In this document: positions 1 to 8,410 of the stretch, piece after piece
Layout of the letters: each line of letters begins with the position of its first letter
Numbering within the stretch: the stretch's first letter is position 1
NCBI GenBank assembly: GCA_947490345.1
Contig: CANLGL010000038.1
Location: 1-48,923, forward strand
DNA: 48,923 nucleotides
Source of the DNA: Deltaproteobacteria bacterium
GTDB lineage: Bacteria > Myxococcota_A > UBA796 > SXON01
Direction: 5' to 3'
Made by a program: the position numbers and the translations under genes
The notes under the pieces: model-generated
The model's database searches: none
The model's input: the letters and a program-made list of their open reading frames with translations, nothing else
What the model was told of the DNA's origin: nothing

Positions 1-390
1 AGCTTCGCGGTGTCGCACACCCAGTGTGGACAGCTCGTGGGCGGGCGGAGCCTGTCGTTGGCGAGCTGCACCAGTGCGGACGCGGTTGCGACCGTGACCG
101 GCTTCGTCCCCGCCATCCTGGTCCAGAAGGTCAAGGCGGTGACGGTGTGCCGGAGCCTGACCGGCAACTTCCAGTTCAAGCTCTGCTACCGCACCGCGAC
201 GACGTCGAAGGAGAATCCGAGCGCGTGGACAGCGCTCACCAACTACGAAGGGGCTGGCGAGTTCGACAGCGGCGACCTCGCGCTCAACGTCGACAGCTCG
301 ATGTATGTGCAGTTCGGCATCCTGTACCACTCCTCCTCGGGCGCGGGCGACGCGCAGGTGGACACCACCTTCGCCGTGCGGCGCGGGTAG
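1..390 (+). CDS. Unrecognised protein, open at the left window edge
   Basis: The frame is open from base 1, so this is probably the C-terminal part of a longer gene. A GTG at 10 is the first in-window start and would give 126 residues. What is visible has alternating hydrophobic/polar segments rich in Ser, Thr and Val, with four cysteines (for example VCRSLTGNF and LCYRTATT), which suggests a small beta-sandwich exported protein; no named domain is recognised. It ends three bases before the next gene and is probably cotranscribed with the three genes to 2261. The function is unknown. Confidence 0.55.
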   Translation, partial: SFAVSHTQCGQLVGGRSLSLASCTSADAVATVTGFVPAILVQKVKAVTVCRSLTGNFQFKLCYRTATTSKENPSAWTALTNYEGAGEFDSGDLALNVDSSMYVQFGILYHSSSGAGDAQVDTTFAVRRG

Positions 391-393
391 GCT

Positions 394-1617
394 ATGATCC
401 GGTCCATGGTCAGCCACGACTTTGCGCGCGGGACGATCCGGGGCTTGCCCCCCTCGGTCGTGGGCGCAGCACGGAAGACCGGGAAGTTGCCAGAGGGCGC
501 GATCTCCGCGCTCATGGTGGATTCCTGGAACGCCGTGCGCGCACAACAGAAGAACGCGTTCGTGGGGCTGACCGTGGCCGACGTCCAGCGCATGCGCTGG
601 GGCTTTGAGACAGAGGGGGAGCGGCGGGAGGCGTGGGAGGTTTTTGCGGGGAAGGGGGGCGGGCCGGCGTCCGACATGGTGTCTCGCATTGATCTCGATC
701 GGGAGGTCCCCCACTCCGATATGTCCGACGGCCCAGCGGTGGACTGTAGTAGTTGTAACACGGACACCCCCATCAGCGACGGCGCTGATTGTGGCTCGGG
801 GGGAAGGGTTTCCGGGGGACGATGGGTTGCCTTCGGTACCGGCTGTTTTTACGAATACGTTTGTCGCGACCAGCACGCGTGCGAGGATTGCGGCGTCGAG
901 GACTTCGAGAACATATACAGGGTCAATTACGGTGGCCATCTCTTACAGACCTGTCGCGAGGCCGCGGGTGGTAGCGGCGGATGCGACGACGGCTCGCGGG
1001 TGGTGTACGACAACGCCACGGGGAGGTGCTACGTCGAGGCACATTGCCGGCTGTGGAACACCGAGGACGGTTGTGAGGGCGCCTGGCTCGGCTGGCACCG
1101 CACGCTGATGTGGAAGGAGGGATGCGCGGGCGATGCCTTCACGACCACCGAGGACTGGATCTGGGACCGGCGGGACCCGTGTTCGCCGCCGCCGGAGTGG
1201 TTGCGGGGGGGGCTTGATCGTGCGGGCGCTGGCACCGGCGAGTTCAAGTCGTCGACGAAGGAAAAGTGCCCTCGGACTGGCGTATGGTGGACCCCGGGAC
1301 TCCCTCCCAAGGGCTTGTCGGGAGGCTACGGGTGCATCGACAACCGCTCCGGTCAAGTGATCAACATCTGGTGGAGCGGCCAGAAGGGCGCCGCGATGCT
1401 CGCGGCGGACCAGTCGACCTGCCTCGACACCGGGGACATCGATCATGTGCGGGACACGAGCGGCCAGTGGTGGAAGCTCGCCGATGGGATCACGGCGGTG
1501 GTGACCGACTCCGCTGTGGCCTTCGTGCCAAGACCCGGCACAGCGAAGGCGACCCCCCCGCTGGAAGGCCGGGACTTCGGGAAGGTCACGACCTGCGGGG
1601 CGAATTTTGGAGAGTGA
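394..1617 (+). CDS. Cys/Trp-rich protein of unknown function
   Basis: The product has 407 residues, or 403 if ATG 406 is used. The first ~90 residues are plain and helical (WNAVRAQQ, VADVQRMRWGF). From about residue 110 the protein becomes rich in Cys, Gly and Trp, with closely spaced pairs (CSSC, CEDC, CRDQHAC) and many Trp-x-Trp or WW groups, as in extracellular disulfide-bonded proteins. No signal peptide or membrane helix is seen at the N-terminus, which is odd for such a composition; export could use a non-Sec route or the true start may differ. It begins three bases after the preceding stop and overlaps the next gene by 11 bases. No family is recognised. Confidence 0.7.
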   Translation: MIRSMVSHDFARGTIRGLPPSVVGAARKTGKLPEGAISALMVDSWNAVRAQQKNAFVGLTVADVQRMRWGFETEGERREAWEVFAGKGGGPASDMVSRIDLDREVPHSDMSDGPAVDCSSCNTDTPISDGADCGSGGRVSGGRWVAFGTGCFYEYVCRDQHACEDCGVEDFENIYRVNYGGHLLQTCREAAGGSGGCDDGSRVVYDNATGRCYVEAHCRLWNTEDGCEGAWLGWHRTLMWKEGCAGDAFTTTEDWIWDRRDPCSPPPEWLRGGLDRAGAGTGEFKSSTKEKCPRTGVWWTPGLPPKGLSGGYGCIDNRSGQVINIWWSGQKGAAMLAADQSTCLDTGDIDHVRDTSGQWWKLADGITAVVTDSAVAFVPRPGTAKATPPLEGRDFGKVTTCGANFGE

Positions 1618-1936
1618 GCCGCGCGACCCACGCTGGGTGCGCTGGCTGTTGCGTGTTGCCAACGTGACCCTCGCGATGCAGCTTGCCGGGGTGGTCGGAA
1701 TGTGTATGCACTGGCCGGCGCACGGGCTCCCAGACGGTCTGCCCGGTGTCATGCTCATCGCGGTAGAGTACACCTACTCGAGCCTCTTCTTGTTCGTCCC
1801 GTGGCTTCTGGCCCTGAGCCTCTTGATGCGACGGATGTCGCCGGAGCTTGAAGCACGGGTACTGTGGCGGCTGGTGGTGCTCACCATCGGCGGGGACGCG
1901 TTCGATCAATACATGCAGAAAGCCCTTGACAGCTAA
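1607..1936 (+). CDS. Small membrane protein, unknown
   Basis: The product has 109 residues with a TTG start inside the end of the preceding gene (11-base overlap), as expected for translational coupling. Two clear hydrophobic stretches lie at roughly residues 12-33 (WLLRVANVTLAMQLAGVVG) and 47-72 (MLIAVEYTYSSLFLFVPWLL), followed by an RRM basic turn and a third weaker segment. A short charged C-terminus ends in QKALDS. It overlaps the following gene by another 11 bases. No family is recognised. The repeated overlap supports one transcript for the first four genes. Confidence 0.55.
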   Translation: MESEPRDPRWVRWLLRVANVTLAMQLAGVVGMCMHWPAHGLPDGLPGVMLIAVEYTYSSLFLFVPWLLALSLLMRRMSPELEARVLWRLVVLTIGGDAFDQYMQKALDS

Positions 1937-2261
1937 CGTCTCGCGGGTGCTGGCGTGGGTGCTGGTGTGCGTGCAGTGGGGGTTGCTGATGTTGCTTCCT
2001 CGCCTCGTCTACATCGGGGTGCTGCCAGTCGCTCCCTGCCGCGACTGGCCCGGGTTTCTCCTGTGCACCAATTTGTGGTTTGGGGATGTTTTTTTCGGCG
2101 ATCTCGTAGCAGTCGCGTTTTCGTTGTTCTTCCTCTTTCCCCGCCTCCGGCGGCATCGGTGGGCATTGGCCGGCTCGGTGCTGGCGCTCGTGCTGCAGCC
2201 GTTCCTACTCTACGAACAATCCGAGTTTGTTCAACATCTCTGGCACCTCGCATCGAGGTGA
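1926..2261 (+). CDS. Small membrane protein, unknown
   Basis: The product has 111 residues from TTG 1926, chosen because it overlaps the upstream stop by 11 bases, the same junction as the previous pair. The frame is open further upstream (ATG 1848), but that extension is Cys/Gly-rich and inconsistent with the rest. Three hydrophobic segments follow: residues ~8-33 (VLAWVLVCVQWGLLMLLP), ~55-72 (VAVAFSLFFLFP) and ~78-97 (LAGSVLALVLQPFLLY). GTG 1947 is a possible shorter start. It is the last gene of the unit; the convergent kup gene ends 79 bases beyond. The function is unknown. Confidence 0.5.
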   Translation: MTANVSRVLAWVLVCVQWGLLMLLPRLVYIGVLPVAPCRDWPGFLLCTNLWFGDVFFGDLVAVAFSLFFLFPRLRRHRWALAGSVLALVLQPFLLYEQSEFVQHLWHLASR

Positions 2262-2340
2262 CCCGCTCGCGCCCCGCCCAAACTTCCCCGTCGAACCGCT
2301 GGGAGGCGGCGGCGCCCACCGTGAGCGGCTGAAAAAGCTG

Positions 2341-4230
2341 CTACAAATCCACCCGACTCCCCAACTCCAGCACCTGATGGGGCGGCAGCCCGTAGAACTG
2401 GGTCGGGTCCGACGCATTCCGCGCCAGAAACGCAAAAATCTGCTCGCGCCAGGCTGACATCTTGCCGCGGTTGGTGGCCACGAAGCTCTCCCGGCCGAGC
2501 ATGTACACCACGTCCTTCGGGTGCACCTCCAGGCCGGCCTCCCGGATGGCGTGAAGCACCGCGGAAGGCACCACCGGGGACTCCATGAAGCCCGAGCGCA
2601 CCTCCACCCGGTAGAAGTTGGCGCCGAGGGGCTCGACCTTCAACCGATTGGCGGGCTCCACGTAGGGCACGCTTTCGGTGGTCACCGTCAGCAGGAAGAC
2701 GTGTTCGTGCACGCTACGGAAGCGGTCTACAGCGAGCTTCAGGAGCGCGGGCACGCCGCGGGTGGAGGAGGCCATCACCACCGCGAGGCCCGGGAGCCGG
2801 TTGGGCGCGTGGGCGTCCAGGTCCGCGATGAACGTGGCCAGTGGGGCTGCGCGGGCGGCCAGGTGCTCCCCGAGCAGCGCCCGCCCCGCCACGAAGGTGG
2901 TCATGACGAGGAACAGGCCCGCGCCGAGGGCGAACGGGATGTACCCGCCGTCGAAGAACTTCAGGCAGGTCGCGGCGAAGAACGGGATGTCCAGCGCCAG
3001 CATCGCCGCCACCGTCAGGATCGTGGCCCAGCGCGGCCACTTCCAGACGTGCCAGGTGACGTAGCCGAAGACCACCGAGGTGATCGCCATGGTGCCGCTG
3101 ACCGCGAGGCCATAGGCCGCCGCGAGGCGGGCCGAGTGTTGGAACGCCAAAACCAGAGCGATCGTGCAGATGGCCAGTCCCCAGTTGGCCAGGGGCACGT
3201 AGATCTGCCCTTCCATGGCGCTGGAGGTGTGCCGAATCGCGACGCGCGGCAGGTAGCCGAGGCGGATGGCCTGGTGAGTGAGCGAGAAGACGGCCGAGAT
3301 CAGCGCCTGAGAGGCGATGATCGTCGCGAGGCCAGCTAGCACGACCAGCGCGTAGGTCCACGGTCCCGCGGGTACCATGGCGAAGAACGGACTCGCCGCC
3401 GCTTCAGGGCGGGAGAGGACCAACGCCGCCTGACCCAGGTACGCAAGCGTCAGACAGGGGTAGGCCACCGCCAACCACGCGACCCGGATCGGGAAGCGGC
3501 CGAAGTGGCCCATGTCGGCGTACAACGCCTCGCCCCCGGTGACCGCCAGCACTACCGAGCCGAGAATGCCCAGCCCAGCGAAACCGTGGGCACCCAAAAA
3601 GTGCGCGGCGTGATGGGGCGACAGGGCAGCCCACACCGCGGGGTGCTGGAACGTGCTCCACAACCCGAGCCCGCCGATGACCGCGAACCACACCAGCATG
3701 ATAGGTCCGAAGAACTTTCCGAGGCTGCCCGTGCCCCGCGACTGGATCGCGAACAGCCCGACCAGGATCGCGACGGTCGCCGGGACGACGTAGGGTGCCA
3801 GGCCCTTCTCCGCGACCGTGAGCCCCTCCATGGCCGACAACACCGAGATCGCCGGGGTGATGACGCCGTCGCCGAACAAAAGCGCCGAGCCGGCGATCAC
3901 CATCACGCTGACCAGGCCGAGGTTGCCGCCAGGAGCCGCCCGCATTCGTTCCGGAAGCAGCGTCAACAGCGCGAGGATGCCGCCTTCGCCACGATTGTCC
4001 GCGCGCAGGATCACCGCAACGTACTTCACGGTCACGACCAGTGTCAGCGACCAGAACAACAATGACGCGACGCCCAGGACCGACGCTTCGTCCATCACAA
4101 AACCCTGGTGATGGATGCACTCGACGAACGCGTACAGCGGGCTGGTGCCGATGTCGCCGTACACGACGCCGAGCGCGCCGAGAGCGAGGGCCGCGCTACT
4201 GCCCTTGGCGTGGGTTTCGGTGCTGGACAT
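2341..4230 (-). CDS. kup: Kup-family potassium uptake permease
   Basis: The product has 629 residues, close to the ~620 of the family. It is an inner-membrane K+/H+ symporter. The N-terminus carries the hallmark GDIGTSPLYAF at residues 25-35, and EGGILALLTLL follows in the third helix region. About twelve hydrophobic helices cover the first ~450 residues, followed by a soluble C-terminal domain of ~180 residues, as in Kup/HAK/KT transporters. The ATG at 4230 fits the usual family N-terminus, but no Shine-Dalgarno sequence is seen. Only 17 bases separate this start from the divergent SGNH gene, so at least one of the two promoters must lie inside the opposite coding region. No Trk or Kdp genes are nearby. 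Confidence 0.95.
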   Translation of the reverse strand: MSSTETHAKGSSAALALGALGVVYGDIGTSPLYAFVECIHHQGFVMDEASVLGVASLLFWSLTLVVTVKYVAVILRADNRGEGGILALLTLLPERMRAAPGGNLGLVSVMVIAGSALLFGDGVITPAISVLSAMEGLTVAEKGLAPYVVPATVAILVGLFAIQSRGTGSLGKFFGPIMLVWFAVIGGLGLWSTFQHPAVWAALSPHHAAHFLGAHGFAGLGILGSVVLAVTGGEALYADMGHFGRFPIRVAWLAVAYPCLTLAYLGQAALVLSRPEAAASPFFAMVPAGPWTYALVVLAGLATIIASQALISAVFSLTHQAIRLGYLPRVAIRHTSSAMEGQIYVPLANWGLAICTIALVLAFQHSARLAAAYGLAVSGTMAITSVVFGYVTWHVWKWPRWATILTVAAMLALDIPFFAATCLKFFDGGYIPFALGAGLFLVMTTFVAGRALLGEHLAARAAPLATFIADLDAHAPNRLPGLAVVMASSTRGVPALLKLAVDRFRSVHEHVFLLTVTTESVPYVEPANRLKVEPLGANFYRVEVRSGFMESPVVPSAVLHAIREAGLEVHPKDVVYMLGRESFVATNRGKMSAWREQIFAFLARNASDPTQFYGLPPHQVLELGSRVDL

Positions 4231-4247
4231 GGGGCCCGAGGATAACA

Positions 4248-5492
4248 GTGACCGTGTCCTGGCGCCGCTTTCTCCCTGGTTCTGGCGCGGCTGGCGCCCG
4301 GGCGCGCGCGTGGGTGCGGCGGCTCGCGCTGATCAGCGGCGGCCTCGCCCTCGGCCTGCTCGCCGCGGAAGCTGGCGCTCGCCTGCAGGCGGTCGGGGAG
4401 GGCGAGGACCTGCTTTTCCGCGCGCCCGGCGGTGCGCTCCGCGGCATGTACCAGCCGGACGAGACCTTGCTGAGCGCGCCGGTGCCCGGCTTCTCCGGCT
4501 CGGTGTCGGTGCCCGGGCGCAGCGTGCGCGTCGCGATCGACGAGCGTGGGCTCCGTGCCACCAAGGCGCGCTCCGGCCCGGTGTGGTTGGCGCTCGGGGA
4601 CTCGTTCACCCTCTCGGTGCAGGTGGATGCCGAGGACACCTTCGAGGCGCTCCTCTCCGACAAGCTCCGCGTGCAGGTGCTCAACAGCGGGGTCGACGGC
4701 TACTCCACCTGGCAGGCCACCGAGCGCTGGCGCCGGCTCGATCCGGTGGTCGATGCCAAGGTTGCGTTGCTGACCTACTTTTTGGGCAACGACCTCACCG
4801 ACAACGAGGTGTTTCCTCACCTGCAGCAGGCCCAACGTGGCCGCACCCCCGGCGTCGGTGGTCCTCCGGGTCCCCCGCCGGGCGGTCCGGGTCCGGGCGG
4901 CCCGCAGGGTCCGGGAGGGGCGCTCCCGCCGCAGCGCCCGTTGGACGAGGCCGCGGGTCTCGGCCTCGTCGAGGGGCTCCTCTTCCGCCACTCGCGGCTG
5001 TACGCCTATGTCCGCGTGGCCCAGGCCCGCGTGAAGTTGCAGAGCAACAACGATCCCGAAGCGCAGAAGTTCAAGGGCGAGCTGGTGGTCTTCACCAGCG
5101 CGGGCGCGTCGCGATTGGGGCAGCTCATCGAGGGCAGCTCCGCGCCGCTTGCGCAGCTCCGGGACCTCACCGTGGCGTCGGGGGACCACTTGATGGTCGC
5201 GATCGCGCCGCCCTCGTTCGTCGTTAGTCAGACTCGCGCAGCAGGCACGCTCTCCGCGTTTGGGCTCCTCGACGCCGGCGCCACGGCCACGGTCGACGCG
5301 CCTGCGCGTCGTCTGGCCGAGCTGCTCGATCGCCTTGGCATCGCCGCCTGTGACCTCACCCATGCGCTCGTCGCCGCCGAAACCGCGGGTCGCGCGCCCT
5401 ACCTGCGCTTCGATGGCCATTGGAGCGAAGCCGGCCACGCCGTCGTCGCCGACGCGATCGCCGCGTGCGTGGCCGCGCGGGGCTGGGATTGA
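4248..5492 (+). CDS. AlgX/AlgJ-like SGNH acetyltransferase or esterase
   Basis: The product has 414 residues from GTG 4248, chosen because GAGGA (4238-4242) sits five bases upstream; GTG 4314 is an alternative. An N-terminal membrane helix (about residues 24-42, LALISGGLALGLLAAEAG) anchors it facing the periplasm. SGNH blocks are visible: GDSF with nucleophile Ser119, GND at 180-182, and D389-x-H391-W near the C-terminus, the DxHW form of AlgX/AlgJ. A Pro/Gly-rich collagen-like stretch (about residues 198-230) interrupts the fold. The stop overlaps the start of the MBOAT gene (TTGA). By analogy with alginate and peptidoglycan O-acetylation, the MBOAT protein passes acyl groups across the membrane and this protein attaches them to a glycan. 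Confidence 0.88.
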   Translation: MTVSWRRFLPGSGAAGARARAWVRRLALISGGLALGLLAAEAGARLQAVGEGEDLLFRAPGGALRGMYQPDETLLSAPVPGFSGSVSVPGRSVRVAIDERGLRATKARSGPVWLALGDSFTLSVQVDAEDTFEALLSDKLRVQVLNSGVDGYSTWQATERWRRLDPVVDAKVALLTYFLGNDLTDNEVFPHLQQAQRGRTPGVGGPPGPPPGGPGPGGPQGPGGALPPQRPLDEAAGLGLVEGLLFRHSRLYAYVRVAQARVKLQSNNDPEAQKFKGELVVFTSAGASRLGQLIEGSSAPLAQLRDLTVASGDHLMVAIAPPSFVVSQTRAAGTLSAFGLLDAGATATVDAPARRLAELLDRLGIAACDLTHALVAAETAGRAPYLRFDGHWSEAGHAVVADAIAACVAARGWD

Positions 5493-6871
5493 GCTTCGTC
5501 CAGCTCGCCTACCTGCCGTTTCTGGCATTGGTGTTGGGGCTCTACTGGGCGGTGCGGGACCGCCTGCTGCAGAATGTGATCCTCGTCGTCGCCAGCGGCG
5601 TCTTCTACGGGTGGGTGCACCCGTGGTTCTTGACGTTGTTGTACGGCTCCTGCCTGCTCGACTGGGCCAGCGCGCTGGGGATGGTGAAGTGGCCGAGGCG
5701 CAAGAACCTCTTTCTGGGGGTGTCCCTGGTCGGGAACCTCGGGCTGCTCGGCACCTTCAAGTACTTCGACTTCTTCGCCACTTCGGTTCAGGCCGCGCTC
5801 GCGTCGTTGGGAATTCACGCCAGCCTGCCGCTTTTGCAGCTCGCCCTCCCCGCCGGCATCAGCTTCTACACCTTCCAGACGCTCAGCTACACCATCGACG
5901 TGTGGCGTGGGCACATCGCCCCGCGCCCCAGCCTCCTCGACTTCACCGTGTTCGTGTCGCTGTTTCCGCAGCTCGTCGCCGGCCCGGTCGAGCGCGCCCG
6001 CGACCTGCTCCCCCAGGTCGAGGCCCCTCGGCGCTGGGAAACCAACGTCTTCGCCGAGGGCATCGACCTCTGTCTGCGCGGCGCCGTCTGGAAGATCGTC
6101 GTGGCGGACACGGTGGGGATGTTCGTGGACCGGGTCTTCCTGCTGCCCGCGCCGCAGTTCTGGGTGTTGTGGGCGGGCGTGCTCGGCTTCACGGTGCAGA
6201 TCCTCGCCGACTTCGGCGGATACACCCTGATCGCCCGCGGCAGCGCCCGCATGATCGGCTTCCGGCTGGTGGAGAACTTCCGCAGCCCCTATCTCGCAAC
6301 CTCGCCCGCGGAGTTCTGGCGCCGGTGGCACGTCAGCTTCTCGTCGTGGATCCACGAGTACGTGTACTTGCCCGTGCGCGGGGACGCGCCGACGCCGTTG
6401 CGACGAACGCTCGCGACCTTCGTGTCGATGTCCGTCTCCGGCCTCTGGCACGGCGCCTCGTGGAACTTCGTGCTGTGGGGGCTGTGGCACGCGGTGCTCT
6501 TGACGGGACACCGCGGGTGGTCCGCGTTGCGACGCCCGCTGCCCCGCTGGGTGGCCGTGCCCTTGATGTTTTCGGCCACGATGACAGCTTGGCTCCTCTT
6601 CCGCGAGCACGACCTCTCCAGGCTCGTCGCGCACCTCGGACGCAGTCCGCTCACGACGAGCTACGCCGAGGCCGCGACCGCGTTGGCGGTGGCGGGCATC
6701 TCGGCGGTTGGTGGCGCCGTCCTGTGGATCAGCGGGCGCGCGGCGGTTCCGGCCTCGCTGTCACCCCGAACTGCGGCCCTGCTGCGCGGCGTCGGCTGGG
6801 CCGCAGCGGTCGCCCTGGTCGTGCTCTTCGCCCGCGACACCACCCGCGACTTCCTGTACTTCCGGTTCTGA
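5489..6871 (+). CDS. MBOAT O-acyltransferase, AlgI/DltB type
   Basis: The product has 460 residues, normal for AlgI/PatA/DltB. The TTG start overlaps the upstream stop (TTGA) and gives the family-typical N-terminus SFVQLAYLPFLALVLGLYW. About ten or more membrane helices are evident. The core signature is complete: GISFYTFQTLSYTID, PQLVAGPVERA, the FRSPY..SPAEFWRRWHVSFSSW loop, and SGLWHGASWNF with the catalytic His, followed by WGLWHAV. It moves an acyl group, usually acetyl, from a cytosolic donor to the periplasmic side. It is flanked by two SGNH proteins, the usual partners. The target glycan is not shown by the sequence. Confidence 0.95.
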   Translation: MSFVQLAYLPFLALVLGLYWAVRDRLLQNVILVVASGVFYGWVHPWFLTLLYGSCLLDWASALGMVKWPRRKNLFLGVSLVGNLGLLGTFKYFDFFATSVQAALASLGIHASLPLLQLALPAGISFYTFQTLSYTIDVWRGHIAPRPSLLDFTVFVSLFPQLVAGPVERARDLLPQVEAPRRWETNVFAEGIDLCLRGAVWKIVVADTVGMFVDRVFLLPAPQFWVLWAGVLGFTVQILADFGGYTLIARGSARMIGFRLVENFRSPYLATSPAEFWRRWHVSFSSWIHEYVYLPVRGDAPTPLRRTLATFVSMSVSGLWHGASWNFVLWGLWHAVLLTGHRGWSALRRPLPRWVAVPLMFSATMTAWLLFREHDLSRLVAHLGRSPLTTSYAEAATALAVAGISAVGGAVLWISGRAAVPASLSPRTAALLRGVGWAAAVALVVLFARDTTRDFLYFRF

Positions 6872-7791
6872 TGACTGCCCTCCGCTCGCTCGTTCTTTCA
6901 TTTTCGGTCGCGACCGGCGTCGCCGCCCTGTCTCTGCTCGCGGCCGGTGCGACGCTCGCGGAGGACCCCGGCACCGCCCAGCTCCGCGACCAGGTCCAGC
7001 GTCGTCCTGGCGCGCGCCTCGTCATCATCGGAAACTCCGTGGCGGACACCACCTTCGATGAGGACGCGCTCGGACAGGCGGTGTTCGACGATCCGGCCGA
7101 GGCCCTGGTGCTGACGGTGTCAGGCGGGGGCCCCCTGCACCTCGGCGCCCTGGTGCGGGGTCCGCTCGCCGATGCGCGCCCCGCGGTGGTCCTGGCGTGG
7201 CTCTTGCCGGCCACGTGGCGTTCGGCGGACCCCGTCGAAGGGGACGACCTGGCGCGGCTGCTGGGGGTGGCGCCGGCGGGTGATGCCAGGTTGGCGGAGA
7301 TACTTTTCGGTGGGAGCAAGGTTCGCGCCGCCTGGGCGCAGGCCTCTGCGCGGAGGGCGCGGCTCCGCGACCTGCTCATCCACGGCGTCACCCGCGCCGC
7401 GGCCTCGCCCTACGCCGGTCCGGCTGCGGGGGCGCTCTTCACCGAGGTGGTCGGCTCGTGGGCGCCGCCCCGTACCCTCAACGGCAACGTTGCCACCGAC
7501 CCCGATTGGGTCACCCACGTTTTGCCCGCGCTCCAGGCCGACGTCGCTGCCCTCGGCGCCCAGCTTTGGGTGTGCGAACCCCTCGGCGGTGCCGACCCCG
7601 ACAGCCGCTTCACCCCCAAAGAGCGTGCTGCCATCGAGGCGTTGGGGGTGACGTTGCTCCAAACTCCAGCGATCGCGCTCCCGCCCGAGGCGATGGGCGG
7701 CGGCGGCCACGTGATGCCGGGGTGGCAGGTGCGCGCGAGCGAGGCCGTGGGCGCGTGGTTGCGCGGGGAGTTGTCGAGCGGGGGGCGGTGA
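6871..7791 (+). CDS. Second SGNH-like protein of the acylation operon
   Basis: The product has 306 residues with a 1-base overlap (TGATG) with the MBOAT gene. A signal anchor or signal peptide covers residues ~7-30 (LVLSFSVATGVAALSLLAAG). An IIGNS motif puts the candidate nucleophile at Ser56, and GGHVMPGW near residue 280 supplies the C-terminal His. The usual Asp two or three positions before that His is replaced by Gly, so the triad looks incomplete. The protein resembles the accessory SGNH partners of MBOAT systems and may bind glycan or assist transfer without full catalysis. Immediately after its stop codon the same reading frame continues into a MopE-like tail (separate entry). Confidence 0.75.
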   Translation: MTALRSLVLSFSVATGVAALSLLAAGATLAEDPGTAQLRDQVQRRPGARLVIIGNSVADTTFDEDALGQAVFDDPAEALVLTVSGGGPLHLGALVRGPLADARPAVVLAWLLPATWRSADPVEGDDLARLLGVAPAGDARLAEILFGGSKVRAAWAQASARRARLRDLLIHGVTRAAASPYAGPAAGALFTEVVGSWAPPRTLNGNVATDPDWVTHVLPALQADVAALGAQLWVCEPLGGADPDSRFTPKERAAIEALGVTLLQTPAIALPPEAMGGGGHVMPGWQVRASEAVGAWLRGELSSGGR

Positions 7792-8094
7792 TTTTGGTAC
7801 CCCGACCACGACGGGGATGGCCACGGCTCGGAGAACAGCGGCCCTGCCGAGTGGGCATGCGACCAGCCCGAGGGCATGGCGCCCGGCAGCGACGATTGTC
7901 AGGACGCCGACCCCGGACGCTTTCCAGGCGCAGCGGAAGTGCCGGGCGATGGGATCGACCAAGATTGCGACGGCGAGGACCCCGCGGCGGCGCCCGTCGA
8001 GGCAGGTTGCTTTGACGCGTGCGGGCTCGGCGCGGCGGGGATGCCCGTGCTCCTCCTGCTGCCGAGGCGGCGCCGCGCGCCGCCCAAAGCTTGA
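7792..8094 (+). pseudogene. Headless MopE-motif tail with MYXO-CTERM-like end
   Basis: This frame begins directly after the TGA of the SGNH gene, in the same phase. It reads YPDHDGDGHG, then a CDQPEG-like step, SDDCQDADPGRFPGAAE and GIDQDCDG: one almost perfect MopE/PF11617-type unit. It ends with CFDACGLG, a hydrophobic stretch MPVLLLLP and RRRR, which looks like a C-terminal sorting tag. The only in-frame ATG (7876) lies inside the motif, and there is no signal peptide. I read it as the 3' remnant of a larger surface-protein gene. Alternatives are a 72-residue protein from 7876 or rare readthrough of the upstream stop. Its own stop overlaps the -35 box of toxin-antitoxin module 1. Confidence 0.6.
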
Positions 8095-8119
8095 CTCCGG
8101 CCCGATGCCGACGTACGTT
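8091..8119 (+). promoter_or_regulatory. Promoter of toxin-antitoxin module 1
   Basis: TTGACT (8091-8096) and TACGTT (8114-8119) are separated by 17 bases, a good sigma-70-type spacing. Transcription would start near 8126. AAGGAG (8130-8135) lies five bases before the ATG at 8141. The sequence GACGTACGT overlapping the -10 recurs upstream of module 2. Confidence 0.6.
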
Positions 8120-8140
8120 TGAGATGTACAAGGAGCGGCC

Positions 8141-8410
8141 ATGGTTGGCGGTGATCTCGAGGTGCGTGAACCCATCGCGGTGACCGTGTCCGAACTGCGG
8201 AATGACATCGCCGGTTGGCTTGAGCGAGTGCGCCTCGGCGAGGAGCTCGCGGTCACCGTGCGCGGCACCGTGGTCGCTCGAGTGCTTGCGGCCGTCGATG
8301 TCAGGGCGGAGGCCCGAAAGCGCCTCGAAGCGCTCCGTCCAGTGGCGCGGGTTGGCGACGTGGAGTCTCCGATCGATGAGTCCTGGGACGTGCTCGATGC
8401 TCATCGCTGA
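8141..8410 (+). CDS. Phd/YefM-type antitoxin (module 1)
   Basis: The product has 89 residues; the ATG has an AAGGAG ribosome site five bases upstream. Residues ~15-52 show the Phd/YefM DNA-binding pattern (VTVSELRNDIAGWLERV, GEELAVTVRGTVVARV), with the loop that gives prevent-host-death proteins their dimer fold. The C-terminal ~35 residues (RLEALRPVARVG, ESWDVLDA) would be the toxin-binding part. It overlaps the PIN toxin gene by 14 bases. As in the family, it should neutralise the toxin and repress its own promoter at 8091-8119. Confidence 0.82.
   Translation: MVGGDLEVREPIAVTVSELRNDIAGWLERVRLGEELAVTVRGTVVARVLAAVDVRAEARKRLEALRPVARVGDVESPIDESWDVLDAHR

Noticed and set aside
2324..2342. Hairpin AGCGGCT-GAAAA-AGCTGCT at the end of kup
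   Set aside because: One mismatch and no T-run after the stem on either strand; too weak to call a terminator.
5399..6634. 411-codon open frame on the minus strand across the MBOAT gene
   Set aside because: The opposite strand holds a complete MBOAT signature; this frame is Glu/Arg/His-rich shadow typical of high-GC DNA.
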